Assembly: GCA_019118345.1 (NCBI GenBank)
Contig: DWZD01000017.1
Coordinates: 1-37,586 of the forward strand
Length of the DNA stretch: 37,586 nucleotides
Origin: Candidatus Desulfovibrio intestinavium
GTDB lineage: Bacteria; Desulfobacterota; Desulfovibrionia; Desulfovibrionales; Desulfovibrionaceae
Direction: 5' to 3'
Positions 17,079-25,882 of the stretch are shown in pieces. Position numbers and translations under genes: made by a program. The stretch's first letter is position 1. Every line of letters begins with the position of its first letter. The notes under the pieces are model-generated. The model ran no database searches. It had not been told where the DNA came from and was given only the letters and a program-made list of their open reading frames with translations.

Positions 17079-17715
17079 AGCGCCCTGCGGCCCGTCCTGC
17101 TTGGCCGCCCCTGCCCTGCCTCCCGAGGCGGGGCCGCAGCCCTCCCGCCCCTTCGTCCGCCAGCTTGCGCCCGACGGCCTCAGCCCGCGCCGCGACGGCC
17201 CGTTGCGGATAGGCATCGTCTATTCCAGCCTGAGCGGCAATACCCGGCAGGTGGCCCAGGCCCTTGCGGGGCAGGAATTTCCCCTGCATCAGCTTGCCGA
17301 GGCTCCCTGCCCGGACAACTTTGATTTGCTCGCCCTCGGCTTCTGGGTACGCCGGGGCCTGCCGGATGAACGTTCGCAACGCTACTGGGAAGGCATCCGG
17401 GGCAAGGACATCTTTCTGTTCGGTACGCTTGGCGCATGGCCCCATTCCCCCCATGCCCAACGCTGTCTTGCCGCCACCCGTGAATGCCTGCTCGCCAACG
17501 GCAACCGCATTCTCGGCGAATTTCTCTGTCTGGGCCGCGTCAATCCGCATGCCCTCGCCGCCAGCGCCCGCAAGGGCACCCATCCCATGACCGCCACGCG
17601 CGCCGCCCGCCTCGCCGAAGCCGCCCGTCACCCCTGCGCGGGCGACTTCGCCGCTGCCCGCGCCTGCTGGCAACAGACCCTCGACATCCTCGCCGGTACG
17701 GGTAGGACGTCCTGA
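17071..17715 (+). CDS. Flavodoxin-like protein next to hcp
   Basis: The 214-residue product has a roughly 45-residue Pro/Arg-rich N-terminal extension and then a flavodoxin fold. IGIVYSSLSGNTRQVAQAL (about 47-65) is the FMN phosphate-binding loop, followed by the second beta-alpha units (DLLALGFWVRRG, IFLFGTLGAW). The ATG at 17071 overlaps the regulator stop by 8 bp (ATGACTGA), indicating translational coupling. An upstream in-frame extension would lie inside the regulator gene and has no better start. By position it may deliver electrons to Hcp, the role played by Hcr in E. coli. That is an inference; general redox stress use is the alternative. Confidence 0.85.
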   Translation: MTEAPCGPSCLAAPALPPEAGPQPSRPFVRQLAPDGLSPRRDGPLRIGIVYSSLSGNTRQVAQALAGQEFPLHQLAEAPCPDNFDLLALGFWVRRGLPDERSQRYWEGIRGKDIFLFGTLGAWPHSPHAQRCLAATRECLLANGNRILGEFLCLGRVNPHALAASARKGTHPMTATRAARLAEAARHPCAGDFAAARACWQQTLDILAGTGRTS

Positions 17716-17803
17716 TTTTCTTGACGTTTCTCCTGTGAAAGGCAGGCTGTCAGGAAGGCGCGCGGCGCGGCCTGCCCGCAGGTCGCCGCTTTGCGGCAAG
17801 CGC

Positions 17804-20539
17804 CTAGTTCCGGGCGGCGGCTCGCGTCGCTTGCAGGGAAAGCAGGGAATGGGCAATCCTGTCAAAATAGCCGTCGAGTCCGAAGCAGCCCAGAACCGCA
17901 TGCTCGAACGCCAGACGGGCCTCATCGCGCAGCTCGTCGGCTGTCTTCAGAATCCTTCTTGCCTTGACCCGTTCAAATGCGGCCAAAATCGTCTCGCGAT
18001 CAGATGCCGACACCAAACGCGGGTCGAGCATCTGGCAATGGGAAATGGCGGCCTTGTTGATATCCAGCGCGCCAAGCCCGCGCCCGAATCCCACGGCTTC
18101 GATATAAAAAAGCGTAAGGAGGGAATTCAGCAGGGCGTGGTTCAGGTCGTTGTCCGGAAAGGAATCCTTGTGCCGCAAACCAATCAGCCGCTGATTGATG
18201 AATGACGGGGTTTCAAACCTGGCAAAAAACAGCCGGCCATCCGGATTCATTGTGGTGAAGATTTCTGCGATTTCTGTATCTTGCAATTCGTACCACTGCA
18301 TACCCCTCTGCTGCAGCACCTCAGGAAGCGGCCTGCCCGTGCCATTTGTCTGATCGGCGAATCGGGCAATCCATTCCAGGGCGCCCGTGTGCCCGCGCCG
18401 TTGCAACTCTTCTTGGGAGACAGCGCAGCAGAACGCGTCATCGTCGGCAGATGCCATGAGCCTGGACACGTTGCGGGCATTTTTCAGCACGTTCTTCAGG
18501 TACGCGTCTTCGATGGCGTGCTCTCCCGGCTTCGGATAGAACAGGGCGTCCCAGCCGCGGCGGCTGCCCCTGAAGACATGAAAGCAGGCATTGACCGGCA
18601 CCAGCTTCTCCCGCACGTCAAGCAGCCATTCCACATGATGAAACAAGGCGTTACGGCACACTTTCAGGCTCAGGAGATCCTCCATCTGCTGCGCAGAGTA
18701 GCTCGCGCAAGTCGCCACTGCGGCATCCGGTTCCCTGCCGAGTATGGCGGAAGACACCAGCGTCCTTTCGGCGTCCGCGTCGCCCGCGAGTTCCTCCAGG
18801 GATTTTTTCCACAGCCAGAAATCCGTATCCGAGGAGGTCGCCGTGTCGCTGTTTTTTTCCAGCACGAGAAGGGTGGCAACCACGTCAGCGTTCCTGAACC
18901 AACGGCCCTTCCCGCTTATATGAACCTGCCGGATTGCGTAGCGGCGCTGCAGGGCGGTCATGAATTTTGCGCCAGCCAGCGTGCCGAGCCAGGAATTGGA
19001 GACAATAATGCCCAGCCTGCCGCCCGGCTTGATGATATCGGCAAGTTTCACGGCAAGATGGCAATACAGATCCGAGCGCCCATCCAGATCGGAAGCGAAA
19101 TCCGTTTGCGCTATGCAGGCGGCATCGTCAGGCGGAATCATCTCAAAGGGCACAAAGGGCAAATTGGATACGACGGCCCCAAATTGGGGGAGCGGAAGAC
19201 GCATTGTCTCGCCGCTCTCGGGATTGACGATAGACACCTCCTCCCCGACGCTCAGCGTCAGGGCATTGTGCTGAAACAGGCGACTTGCGATATTGATGGT
19301 GTCGGCATCGACCATGCTGATATTGGCGACCTGCAAGGGATAGGCATATTTGTCGCACGCCCAGACGGATTCCACGGCCTCACGCGCCGACTGACCCGCT
19401 TTTTTGAGCTGAATGGCCACCTTGGGGATTGTGCCCGTACCGCAACAGCAATCGAGAATCGTATCGCTCCAGTCCCGCACCGTCAGGCGAAGCAGGATCG
19501 CGGCCAATGCGGTCGGCGTCGCATATTGCCCGTTGATCTCCCGCCTGCCAGCGGCAACGGAACTCTCCAGAACATGCTGCAATGCCTCCTGATCAAGATG
19601 CCTCATACCGTTGCTCTTGAGGAAGCATGACAATTCGACGAGATCCTGCCAGGCGGCTTCAGGCAGCACATCGCCATACGTTACCGGGGAAAACACATTG
19701 CAAAAATCACACCGCGAAGTGATCCGCGCAAAGATGGCATTGGCCTGCTGAGGAGAGACCGTGGGGCCAAGCTCGTCTATGCACACGGCGCCCATTTGCC
19801 GCTCCTTGATGAGATGGGCAAAGATAATGCGATTCGCCCAATTCAGGAGAATCGTTTTCGCATAAGCCGTGTAGTTGTCCGTTTCATCACGTTCATATTC
19901 TGTGCGAATATCGCTCCACCAGCTCTCGATATGGGCCGCCACCACGGAATTGCGAAAGGCCTCCCGCCTCAGTTCTGCAGCAACGGCATCCTTGTTCCGC
20001 TGTATGATCGCAGCAATGGCGCTTTTTGTGACGACATCCCCGAACGAGGCCCTTTGCAGCCTGCCCGTCGCAAAATACCCATTGATTTCCAAGATAATCT
20101 CATCAGCAAGGTGTTCCCAGTCCCTGCGATACGTTTCCACATCCTCTCTGGAATGAATATGGCTGGTTGCATTCCAGACTCTTGACTTGACAAAGCCATT
20201 ATTCCCGTCGCTGACATAAAGAACCGCGTACCGAAAATTCCAGATCAGGCAACTGTTCAGATGCAGGGCTACGGCTTTGCGCTGGGCATCCCTGATGAAC
20301 GCCTCATCTTCAATCGGGACGTCGGGCATCTTGATTTCCCATCCCTGCAAAACAATGCGTTGCTCGTCGTCGCCGTAAAGGACTATGTCAGGAAACATCC
20401 TCGTGCCGCGCCCGATCGCAATGGTGCTCTCGCCGCCGGCGCGCTTGACAAGCAAATCATTGGCCGAAGCAAAGGCATTGATGCGTGAAATAAGCTCAAT
20501 GGCCCAGCTGCGCTCATTCCTTCGCATAATCGTTGTCAT
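17804..20539 (-). CDS. Fused nuclease / N6-adenine DNA methyltransferase (type IIG-like)
   Basis: The 911-residue protein combines the parts of a single-chain restriction-modification enzyme. Near the N-terminus P50-D51 and E68-I-K70 form a PD-(D/E)XK nuclease core. The middle carries N6-adenine methyltransferase motifs: GQYATP at 337-342, the AdoMet site DCCCGTGT at 363-370 and the catalytic NLPF at 459-462 (a variant of NPPY/F). The C-terminal 350 residues probably recognise the DNA target. The start at 20539 is chosen for GGTG about 6 nt upstream; a TTG at 20569 in the same frame would overlap the upstream gene. It follows the beta-class methyltransferase by 16 bp. Its base composition is more AT-rich than the flanks, suggesting acquisition by transfer. 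Confidence 0.82.
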   Translation of the reverse strand: MTTIMRRNERSWAIELISRINAFASANDLLVKRAGGESTIAIGRGTRMFPDIVLYGDDEQRIVLQGWEIKMPDVPIEDEAFIRDAQRKAVALHLNSCLIWNFRYAVLYVSDGNNGFVKSRVWNATSHIHSREDVETYRRDWEHLADEIILEINGYFATGRLQRASFGDVVTKSAIAAIIQRNKDAVAAELRREAFRNSVVAAHIESWWSDIRTEYERDETDNYTAYAKTILLNWANRIIFAHLIKERQMGAVCIDELGPTVSPQQANAIFARITSRCDFCNVFSPVTYGDVLPEAAWQDLVELSCFLKSNGMRHLDQEALQHVLESSVAAGRREINGQYATPTALAAILLRLTVRDWSDTILDCCCGTGTIPKVAIQLKKAGQSAREAVESVWACDKYAYPLQVANISMVDADTINIASRLFQHNALTLSVGEEVSIVNPESGETMRLPLPQFGAVVSNLPFVPFEMIPPDDAACIAQTDFASDLDGRSDLYCHLAVKLADIIKPGGRLGIIVSNSWLGTLAGAKFMTALQRRYAIRQVHISGKGRWFRNADVVATLLVLEKNSDTATSSDTDFWLWKKSLEELAGDADAERTLVSSAILGREPDAAVATCASYSAQQMEDLLSLKVCRNALFHHVEWLLDVREKLVPVNACFHVFRGSRRGWDALFYPKPGEHAIEDAYLKNVLKNARNVSRLMASADDDAFCCAVSQEELQRRGHTGALEWIARFADQTNGTGRPLPEVLQQRGMQWYELQDTEIAEIFTTMNPDGRLFFARFETPSFINQRLIGLRHKDSFPDNDLNHALLNSLLTLFYIEAVGFGRGLGALDINKAAISHCQMLDPRLVSASDRETILAAFERVKARRILKTADELRDEARLAFEHAVLGCFGLDGYFDRIAHSLLSLQATRAAARN

Positions 20540-20555
20540 GGGATCACCGTATGCA

Positions 20556-21407
20556 CTACTTTTCCGCAAAATCTTTTACAAGATTGTTCTGCACGAGGCG
20601 CTGACGTGTTTTTCTGTCCAATTTTTCCCATGCCAGGAACAAACGTCTTTTGGCTATATCAAGATAATTTATTTTATCTTTTTTGAACAATGCGACATTT
20701 TCATTTTTTTCAATGCCGATGAAGTTCCGCCCTTCCAGCAAGGCGGCCACCAGAAAAGAGCCGCTGCCGAAGGTATTGTCGAGGACGACGTCTCCCGGAT
20801 TTGAATAGGTGCGGATAAAATATCTCCCCAGCTCAATGGGCTTTTGCGTCGGATGAACGACCTCCCCTTCAGATTCAGCCGTTTTGACATAAATAATATC
20901 CGTGGGATAGCGCTCGCCCGAGCTGGCCACGCGGACAGGCTGAAAGTCGCCATAACTTCCGCTCAACTGATCCTTTCTCACGCCCTTGTCGTACGGTTCG
21001 CCCTTTGTCATTTGCGGATGATATGTCGGTTGCTTTTTATAGAATATGCAGACTTCCTCATATTTTCGTAAGGGCTGCTTCTTGGCGTTCAGGAAGTTTG
21101 TCGGCTTTGATTTTTCCCATATCCATTTGTATTTGTAATACTTCTCCTGACTCATGATGAGCTTTGCGGTAAACAGGCCCTGCGACGTAAGCGCAATGAC
21201 GCCATGAGGCTTGACAATGCGCAGATACTGTTTCCACAATAAATCCAGAGGAATATAACTATCCCACCGATTCTGGGTCATGCCATACGGCAAATCGCAA
21301 AGAATCAAGTCGATGGATGCATCGGGGATACGCTGCATGCAATCAAGACAATCTTCCTCAAACAGGCCATTGATCATCGGATAAAGTTGAGGATTTATAT
21401 CGTTCAT
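20556..21407 (-). CDS. Beta-class site-specific DNA methyltransferase (adenine-specific type)
   Basis: The 283-residue enzyme has the beta-class motif order. The catalytic motif IV, DLPY (38-41), comes first, then a target-recognition region, then HPTQKP (185-190) and the AdoMet motif FGSGSF (213-218). It would methylate an amino group of adenine (less often cytosine) within a specific DNA site. The start at 21407 has GGAG 9 nt upstream; an open frame to 21536 has low-quality sequence and is not used. Its stop lies 16 bp before the fused enzyme, so the two form one operon. The gene is visibly AT-rich, with long A/T runs near 20580-20720 and 21000-21070, unlike the surrounding genome. Confidence 0.9.
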   Translation of the reverse strand: MNDINPQLYPMINGLFEEDCLDCMQRIPDASIDLILCDLPYGMTQNRWDSYIPLDLLWKQYLRIVKPHGVIALTSQGLFTAKLIMSQEKYYKYKWIWEKSKPTNFLNAKKQPLRKYEEVCIFYKKQPTYHPQMTKGEPYDKGVRKDQLSGSYGDFQPVRVASSGERYPTDIIYVKTAESEGEVVHPTQKPIELGRYFIRTYSNPGDVVLDNTFGSGSFLVAALLEGRNFIGIEKNENVALFKKDKINYLDIAKRRLFLAWEKLDRKTRQRLVQNNLVKDFAEK

Positions 21408-21656
21408 CCTTGTCTCCGCCAAAGAGTCGTTCACGGCAGCGGTCGGGAGCAGCCGCCTGCATGACGGCTCATCCTGCCTCCGCATTGCATGCCTTGCGGC
21501 AAAGACGCCGATCCATCGCTCGCTGGCCAGCGTCAACCGGTTGTCCGGCGAACGGCGCCCCGGACGCGGATTCCGCCGCAGGCGATGGGGAATCGTCTTT
21601 CAGGGTGCACGCTTCCCGGCACGGGCAAGGGGGCCGCATTGCGGGCAGCGCTGCGG

Positions 21657-23798
21657 CTAGAGCAGGGAACCTTCCCAGTTGAAAAGGCCGGGGCGGCGGG
21701 CTTCGAGCAGGCCCTGCGGCACATGCTCTTCAAGGCGGGCGAAGAAACTGTAGCCCGCAGCCTGCAGTTCCTGCCGCTTGTCGGAAAGATCCAGCGCCCA
21801 GCCGGGATAGATCCAGACATTGCCGCCGTAGGTGCGCGCCCAGAATACTTCCCCCTTGGGGCTCAGGAACGGCTCATTGGGCTTGATGCCCAGCAGACCG
21901 AAACGGCTGATGCCCACGGGCCAGAAGCCGGAAAGCACCATGCCGAGAGGCAGGGGACTTTGCCCGGGCAGGGCAAGGAAGTCCTCGCGGCTGAGTTCCG
22001 GGCTGACGTAGGCCGCGCTGAAGCCCATATCCCGCAACACCGCAAGGGCGGCGGCATTGGCGACATTGCAGAACGGCCCGGCCACAAGATCCAGCTCCCC
22101 GCCCCCGTCGCCGACGGGGAAGAGATCCTTTTGCCACGGAGCATTGCAGACGAAATGCCGCGCGCCTTCGCGGCAGAGCTGACGGATGCGGCGCTGCAGG
22201 CCCTCCTCTTCCTCGGGCCAGACCACGGGCGGCAGCCACCAGCTGATGCGCGGGGCCACGGTGCGCGAAATTTCCGCCGTGCGCGGCGAGAGCCAGAGGC
22301 CCGTCGTCTGCTGACGGCTGCCGCGCGTTTCGCGGCCTTGCGGCAGGGTGGAGCGCACCACTGTATCCGGGCGCGGGACGGGCTTGACGGCGGGCGGAAA
22401 GACAGGGGCCTTTTCCACGGCCCGGCTTTCCCGCACGGGCAGGGCGTTGAGCCGGGCCTGCCACTGGCGCAGAAGATTCATGAGTTCGGGATCGCGCCGG
22501 TCAATGAGAAAGACGGGCGTCCCCGCGCGCGGGGTCTTGTGCTTGGGCAGCCGCAGGAGCAGGGTTCCGGCCTTGGGGATGCGCCGCGTGACCGGCAGGG
22601 TGGCGTGCCAGCGCTCGTCCTCCACGCCCACACGCAGGTAATCCTGCGGCAGAAGCTCGAAGTACGGCTTGAGGGTCACGCGCCCATCCTGCTCGATGCG
22701 GATCTTGCCCGCCAGCAGGCCGGAACTGGTCAGGCCCGACGGCGAGGTGGGAATGGTATTGTCCTTCTGCGGCAAGAAGCGCGCCCGCGTGCCCGGACGG
22801 CCCAGGGCCATTTCCAGGATTTCCTCGGCATCGCGCCGGGCATGGGCGTCGCCGGGGTTGTCGCGCAGCATGCGGTAGGCGGTCACCACATGATAGACAT
22901 AATGCGGGCCTTTCTTGCGGCCCTCGATCTTCCACGACACAAGATGGGGAATGCCGATCAGGGTCTTGGCCAGCACGTCAAGGGAAAGATCAAGACAGGA
23001 GAAAAAGCGCCCTTCGCGCCCCTTGCCGGGCGAACGCCGCTGATCGCGCTCATGGCCCCGCGGATGGATTTCCCGCAGGGGATGCCCCTTTTGCCGGGCC
23101 TCCTCGCGGGCTTCGCGCTGTTCGGCCTGCTTGAGCAGGGCGAGCGTCGCCGAACCGCCCTGGCGGTACACGCGCCGGCAAGGCTGGACGCAGCGACCGC
23201 GCAGGCCGCTCTTGCCGCCCATGTAGCTTGACCAGTAGCAGCGGCCGGACACGCAATAGCAGAGCGCCCCATGCACGAAACATTCCAGATCCAGCCCCTC
23301 GGGACAGGCTTCGCCCATGAGGCGGATTTCGTCGATGGACAGCTCGCGCGGCAGGATGACGCGGTCGGCGCCAAGGGCCTTTGCCGTATGCAGGCTTTGC
23401 GGGCTGGTGAGGTTGCCGAGGGTGGAGAGAAAGAGGCCGCCCTCGAAACCGGCCTGCCGGGCAATGTCCACAAAGGCCAGATCCTGCACAATGAGGCCGT
23501 CGGCCCTCACCTGCCGGGCCAGCCGGTGCACGAGGCGGTAGGCCGCCGCCGGTTCGCCGGGCTTGATCAGGGTATTCATGGCCACATAGACGCGGGCCTG
23601 TTCGCTGTGGGCCAGATCAGCGAGGCGGGAAAGCTCGGTCAGGCTGAAATTCTCGGCCTGCATGCGGGCCGAGAAATGCTTGAGGCCCAGATAAATGGCA
23701 TCCGCGCCGGCGGCAAGTCCGGCCAGAAAGGAGGGGATGTCGCCCGCCGGGGCGAGAATTTCCGGACGCTGGGGCGTGGGGAGAGGCAGATCAGGCAT
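21657..23798 (-). CDS. U32-family peptidase-like protein (RlhA/TrhP type)
   Basis: The 713-residue protein has a TIM-barrel-like N-terminal half (ILAPAGDIPSFLAGLAAGAD) and the U32 signature around residues 173-210 (ECFVHGALCYCVSGRC, then RGRCVQPCRR). C180, C187, C203 and probably C268 are the iron-sulfur ligands of the family. Related proteins RlhA and TrhP hydroxylate 23S rRNA or tRNA rather than cleave peptides, so a tRNA/rRNA modification role is likely. The C-terminal third (about 450-713) is an extra domain of the long U32 forms. The start overlaps the epimerase stop by 8 bp (ATGCCTGA), so the two are translationally coupled, though no shared function is evident. Confidence 0.9.
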   Translation of the reverse strand: MPDLPLPTPQRPEILAPAGDIPSFLAGLAAGADAIYLGLKHFSARMQAENFSLTELSRLADLAHSEQARVYVAMNTLIKPGEPAAAYRLVHRLARQVRADGLIVQDLAFVDIARQAGFEGGLFLSTLGNLTSPQSLHTAKALGADRVILPRELSIDEIRLMGEACPEGLDLECFVHGALCYCVSGRCYWSSYMGGKSGLRGRCVQPCRRVYRQGGSATLALLKQAEQREAREEARQKGHPLREIHPRGHERDQRRSPGKGREGRFFSCLDLSLDVLAKTLIGIPHLVSWKIEGRKKGPHYVYHVVTAYRMLRDNPGDAHARRDAEEILEMALGRPGTRARFLPQKDNTIPTSPSGLTSSGLLAGKIRIEQDGRVTLKPYFELLPQDYLRVGVEDERWHATLPVTRRIPKAGTLLLRLPKHKTPRAGTPVFLIDRRDPELMNLLRQWQARLNALPVRESRAVEKAPVFPPAVKPVPRPDTVVRSTLPQGRETRGSRQQTTGLWLSPRTAEISRTVAPRISWWLPPVVWPEEEEGLQRRIRQLCREGARHFVCNAPWQKDLFPVGDGGGELDLVAGPFCNVANAAALAVLRDMGFSAAYVSPELSREDFLALPGQSPLPLGMVLSGFWPVGISRFGLLGIKPNEPFLSPKGEVFWARTYGGNVWIYPGWALDLSDKRQELQAAGYSFFARLEEHVPQGLLEARRPGLFNWEGSLL

Positions 23799-24801
23799 AG
23801 TTGTAATAATCCTTGAACCAGGTCACGAAACGCGCCAGCCCCTCCTTAAGGGGGGTCAGCGGCGCAAAGCCCGTGACCGCGGAAAGATCGTCAATGTCGG
23901 CCCAGGTGGCCCGCACGTCGCCGGGCTGCATGGGCAGGAGTTCGCGCCGGGCCGTGCGGCCCAGGGCCTCTTCCAGTGCGGCAATGAAGTCGTTGAGTTC
24001 CACGGTCTGGTTGTTGCCGATGTTGTAGATGCGCCACGGCGCGCTGCTGCTGGCCGGATCGGGCGCATCGGCCTGCCAGTGGGGGTTGGGCCGGGCAGGC
24101 TGCGTCAGAAGGCGCACCATGCCTTCCACGATGTCGTCAATGTAGGTGAAGTCCCGGCGCATGCGGCCCTCGTTGAAGACCTTGATGGTCTCGCCGCGCA
24201 TGATGGCATGGGCAAAGAGCTGCAGCGCCATGTCCGGCCGGCCCCACGGCCCGTAGACCGTAAAGAAGCGCAGGCCCGTACAGGGCAGACCGTACAGATG
24301 GGCATAGGCATGGGCCATGAGTTCATTGCTTTTCTTGGTGGCCGCGTAGAGGCTGACCGGATGGTTCACCGCGTCGTGCTCGGAATAGGGCTGATGCGTG
24401 TTCAGGCCGTACACCGAGGATGAGGAGGCAAAAACCAGATGTTCCACCTTGTGGTGGCGGCAGCCTTCCAGCAGATTGCCGAAGCCCACCAGATTGGCGC
24501 TGACATAGGAGGCCGGGTTCTGCAGACTGTAGCGCACGCCGGCCTGGGCGGCCAGGTTGACCACATGGCTGAAGCCTTCCCCGGCAAAGAGCCTTTCCAG
24601 GCCCGCGGCGTCGGCCAGATCCAGCCGCACGAAGCGAAAGCCCGGCAGGCCGTCCAGTTGCGCCAGCCTGTCCCGCTTGAGCTGCACATCATAATAGTCA
24701 TTGCAATTGTCCAGCCCCACCACGCGGTGGCCGTCCGCCAGCAGACGCCGCGCAAGATGGAAGCCGATAAAACCCGCCGCACCCGTAACCAGAACATGCA
24801 T
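23791..24801 (-). CDS. UDP-glucuronate 4-epimerase-like NAD-dependent epimerase
   Basis: The 336-residue SDR enzyme has the NAD motif GAAGFIG (7-13), SSSSVYG, and the catalytic Tyr-x3-Lys in YAATKKSNEL. The stretches FFTVYGPWGRPDMAL and RDFTYIDDIVEGM are typical of the CapI/LpsL group, which converts UDP-glucuronate to UDP-galacturonate for capsule or LPS. The start at 24801 is set by GGGGAGGTG upstream; the frame is open to 24978 but without coding character. It overlaps the U32 gene by 8 bp downstream and is divergent from a membrane-protein gene. With the UXS-like gene at 176 it forms a UDP-glucuronate-derived sugar theme in this region. Confidence 0.9.
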   Translation of the reverse strand: MHVLVTGAAGFIGFHLARRLLADGHRVVGLDNCNDYYDVQLKRDRLAQLDGLPGFRFVRLDLADAAGLERLFAGEGFSHVVNLAAQAGVRYSLQNPASYVSANLVGFGNLLEGCRHHKVEHLVFASSSSVYGLNTHQPYSEHDAVNHPVSLYAATKKSNELMAHAYAHLYGLPCTGLRFFTVYGPWGRPDMALQLFAHAIMRGETIKVFNEGRMRRDFTYIDDIVEGMVRLLTQPARPNPHWQADAPDPASSSAPWRIYNIGNNQTVELNDFIAALEEALGRTARRELLPMQPGDVRATWADIDDLSAVTGFAPLTPLKEGLARFVTWFKDYYNYA

Positions 24802-24904
24802 GGCCGCACCTCCCCTTGGCAGACTAAGCCAGATGGGCCGTCGGGGCAAGCGCCATTGTACCTGGCCCTTGCCGCCACAGGGCGCTTCTGCTAAGAAAAT
24901 CCGC

Positions 24905-25714
24905 ATGAATACGCCCCATTCGCGCCGTACATACGATGCGCCCCATTGGCTGGAAAGCCGCCACAAGGATACCATCATCTACCTGCTGGTAGCCATTTTC
25001 CTGTTGGAACTGGCTGTGGGCGGGGCCGCCGTGGTCTACGGCATCATGCATGCCGAGCCGCAGGTTCCCGGCGGGCCGCCGCTGCCGCGCTTCCCCTGGC
25101 TGGGCTGGGGCATTGCGGCCCTCCTGCTGCCCGTGGGCCTGCTGCTCATCCTGCATCTCTCCGGGCTGATGGTCGGTCGCACCATCGACCGCCCGGCGGA
25201 CGGCGCCGCCCCGACGGGCACGCCGCACACGGACGCCGCTCCCCTGCCGCCGCATGTGGAACGCTTTTACAGCATCGTGCGCCATGCTCCCACGGTGGTC
25301 ATCCTGCTTTCCCTGCTCGTTTTCGGCGGCCTGCTGATTTTCGTGGACGGTCTGCTGGAGGCGCTGGGTCGGGTCGGCGTCGCGCTCCTGCCCTATCTGC
25401 CGTGGCTGATAGGGGGCCTCGTGGTATTCCTCACGGTCTGCTATGTGGCACGGCAATTTTTCCTGTACCGGCACCATCGCATGGAGCGGGAATACGCCTT
25501 TCGCCAGAGCGTGCTGGAACGCACCGGGGTCATCCTCCTGCCGGACGGCAGGACGCCGCTGCAGATTCCCCCCGCCGCCGTCAACGCCCTGCCCGCCGGG
25601 AACGGGGACGGGGACACCCCCCCGGATCATTCCCCGCTCCACCCGGGGGGCGCGCACGAGGCGGACGATATTGTGGATGCCGACGTGCAACCCACTGTCC
25701 CGAAAGCGGAATAG
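24905..25714 (+). CDS. Four-helix membrane protein of unknown function
   Basis: I do not recognise a family. The 269-residue product has four hydrophobic helices at about residues 23-47, 65-90, 128-150 and 163-187. A polar loop (about 91-127) follows helix 2, and the soluble acidic C-terminal tail (about 190-269) is rich in Pro, Gly and Asp. The N-terminus is short and basic, so both ends are likely cytoplasmic. The ATG at 24905 is the best start available; the ribosome site is weak (AAGAAAA), and the longer frame to 24701 would overlap the divergent epimerase. It lies 103 bp from that epimerase and 168 bp before the sugar aminotransferase. Confidence 0.72.
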   Translation: MNTPHSRRTYDAPHWLESRHKDTIIYLLVAIFLLELAVGGAAVVYGIMHAEPQVPGGPPLPRFPWLGWGIAALLLPVGLLLILHLSGLMVGRTIDRPADGAAPTGTPHTDAAPLPPHVERFYSIVRHAPTVVILLSLLVFGGLLIFVDGLLEALGRVGVALLPYLPWLIGGLVVFLTVCYVARQFFLYRHHRMEREYAFRQSVLERTGVILLPDGRTPLQIPPAAVNALPAGNGDGDTPPDHSPLHPGGAHEADDIVDADVQPTVPKAE

Positions 25715-25882
25715 GGCGCGCGGTTGCACAGATCGGGCTGAAACGCTATGCTCAAGCCAACCCGGGCCTCGTTTTCCCCGGCCTGCGTGCAGGCATGGCC
25801 CGCAGGGTCGGCGGCAACCCTTCCGGGGCTGCCGTGCAGCGGCTTGCGGCCGCCATTTTTCAAGCTGTTGTGAAGGGATATT

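Noticed and set aside
20540..20569. TTG start extending the fused methyltransferase by 10 residues
   Set aside because: It would overlap the upstream methyltransferase and has no ribosome site; the ATG at 20539 has GGTG in place.
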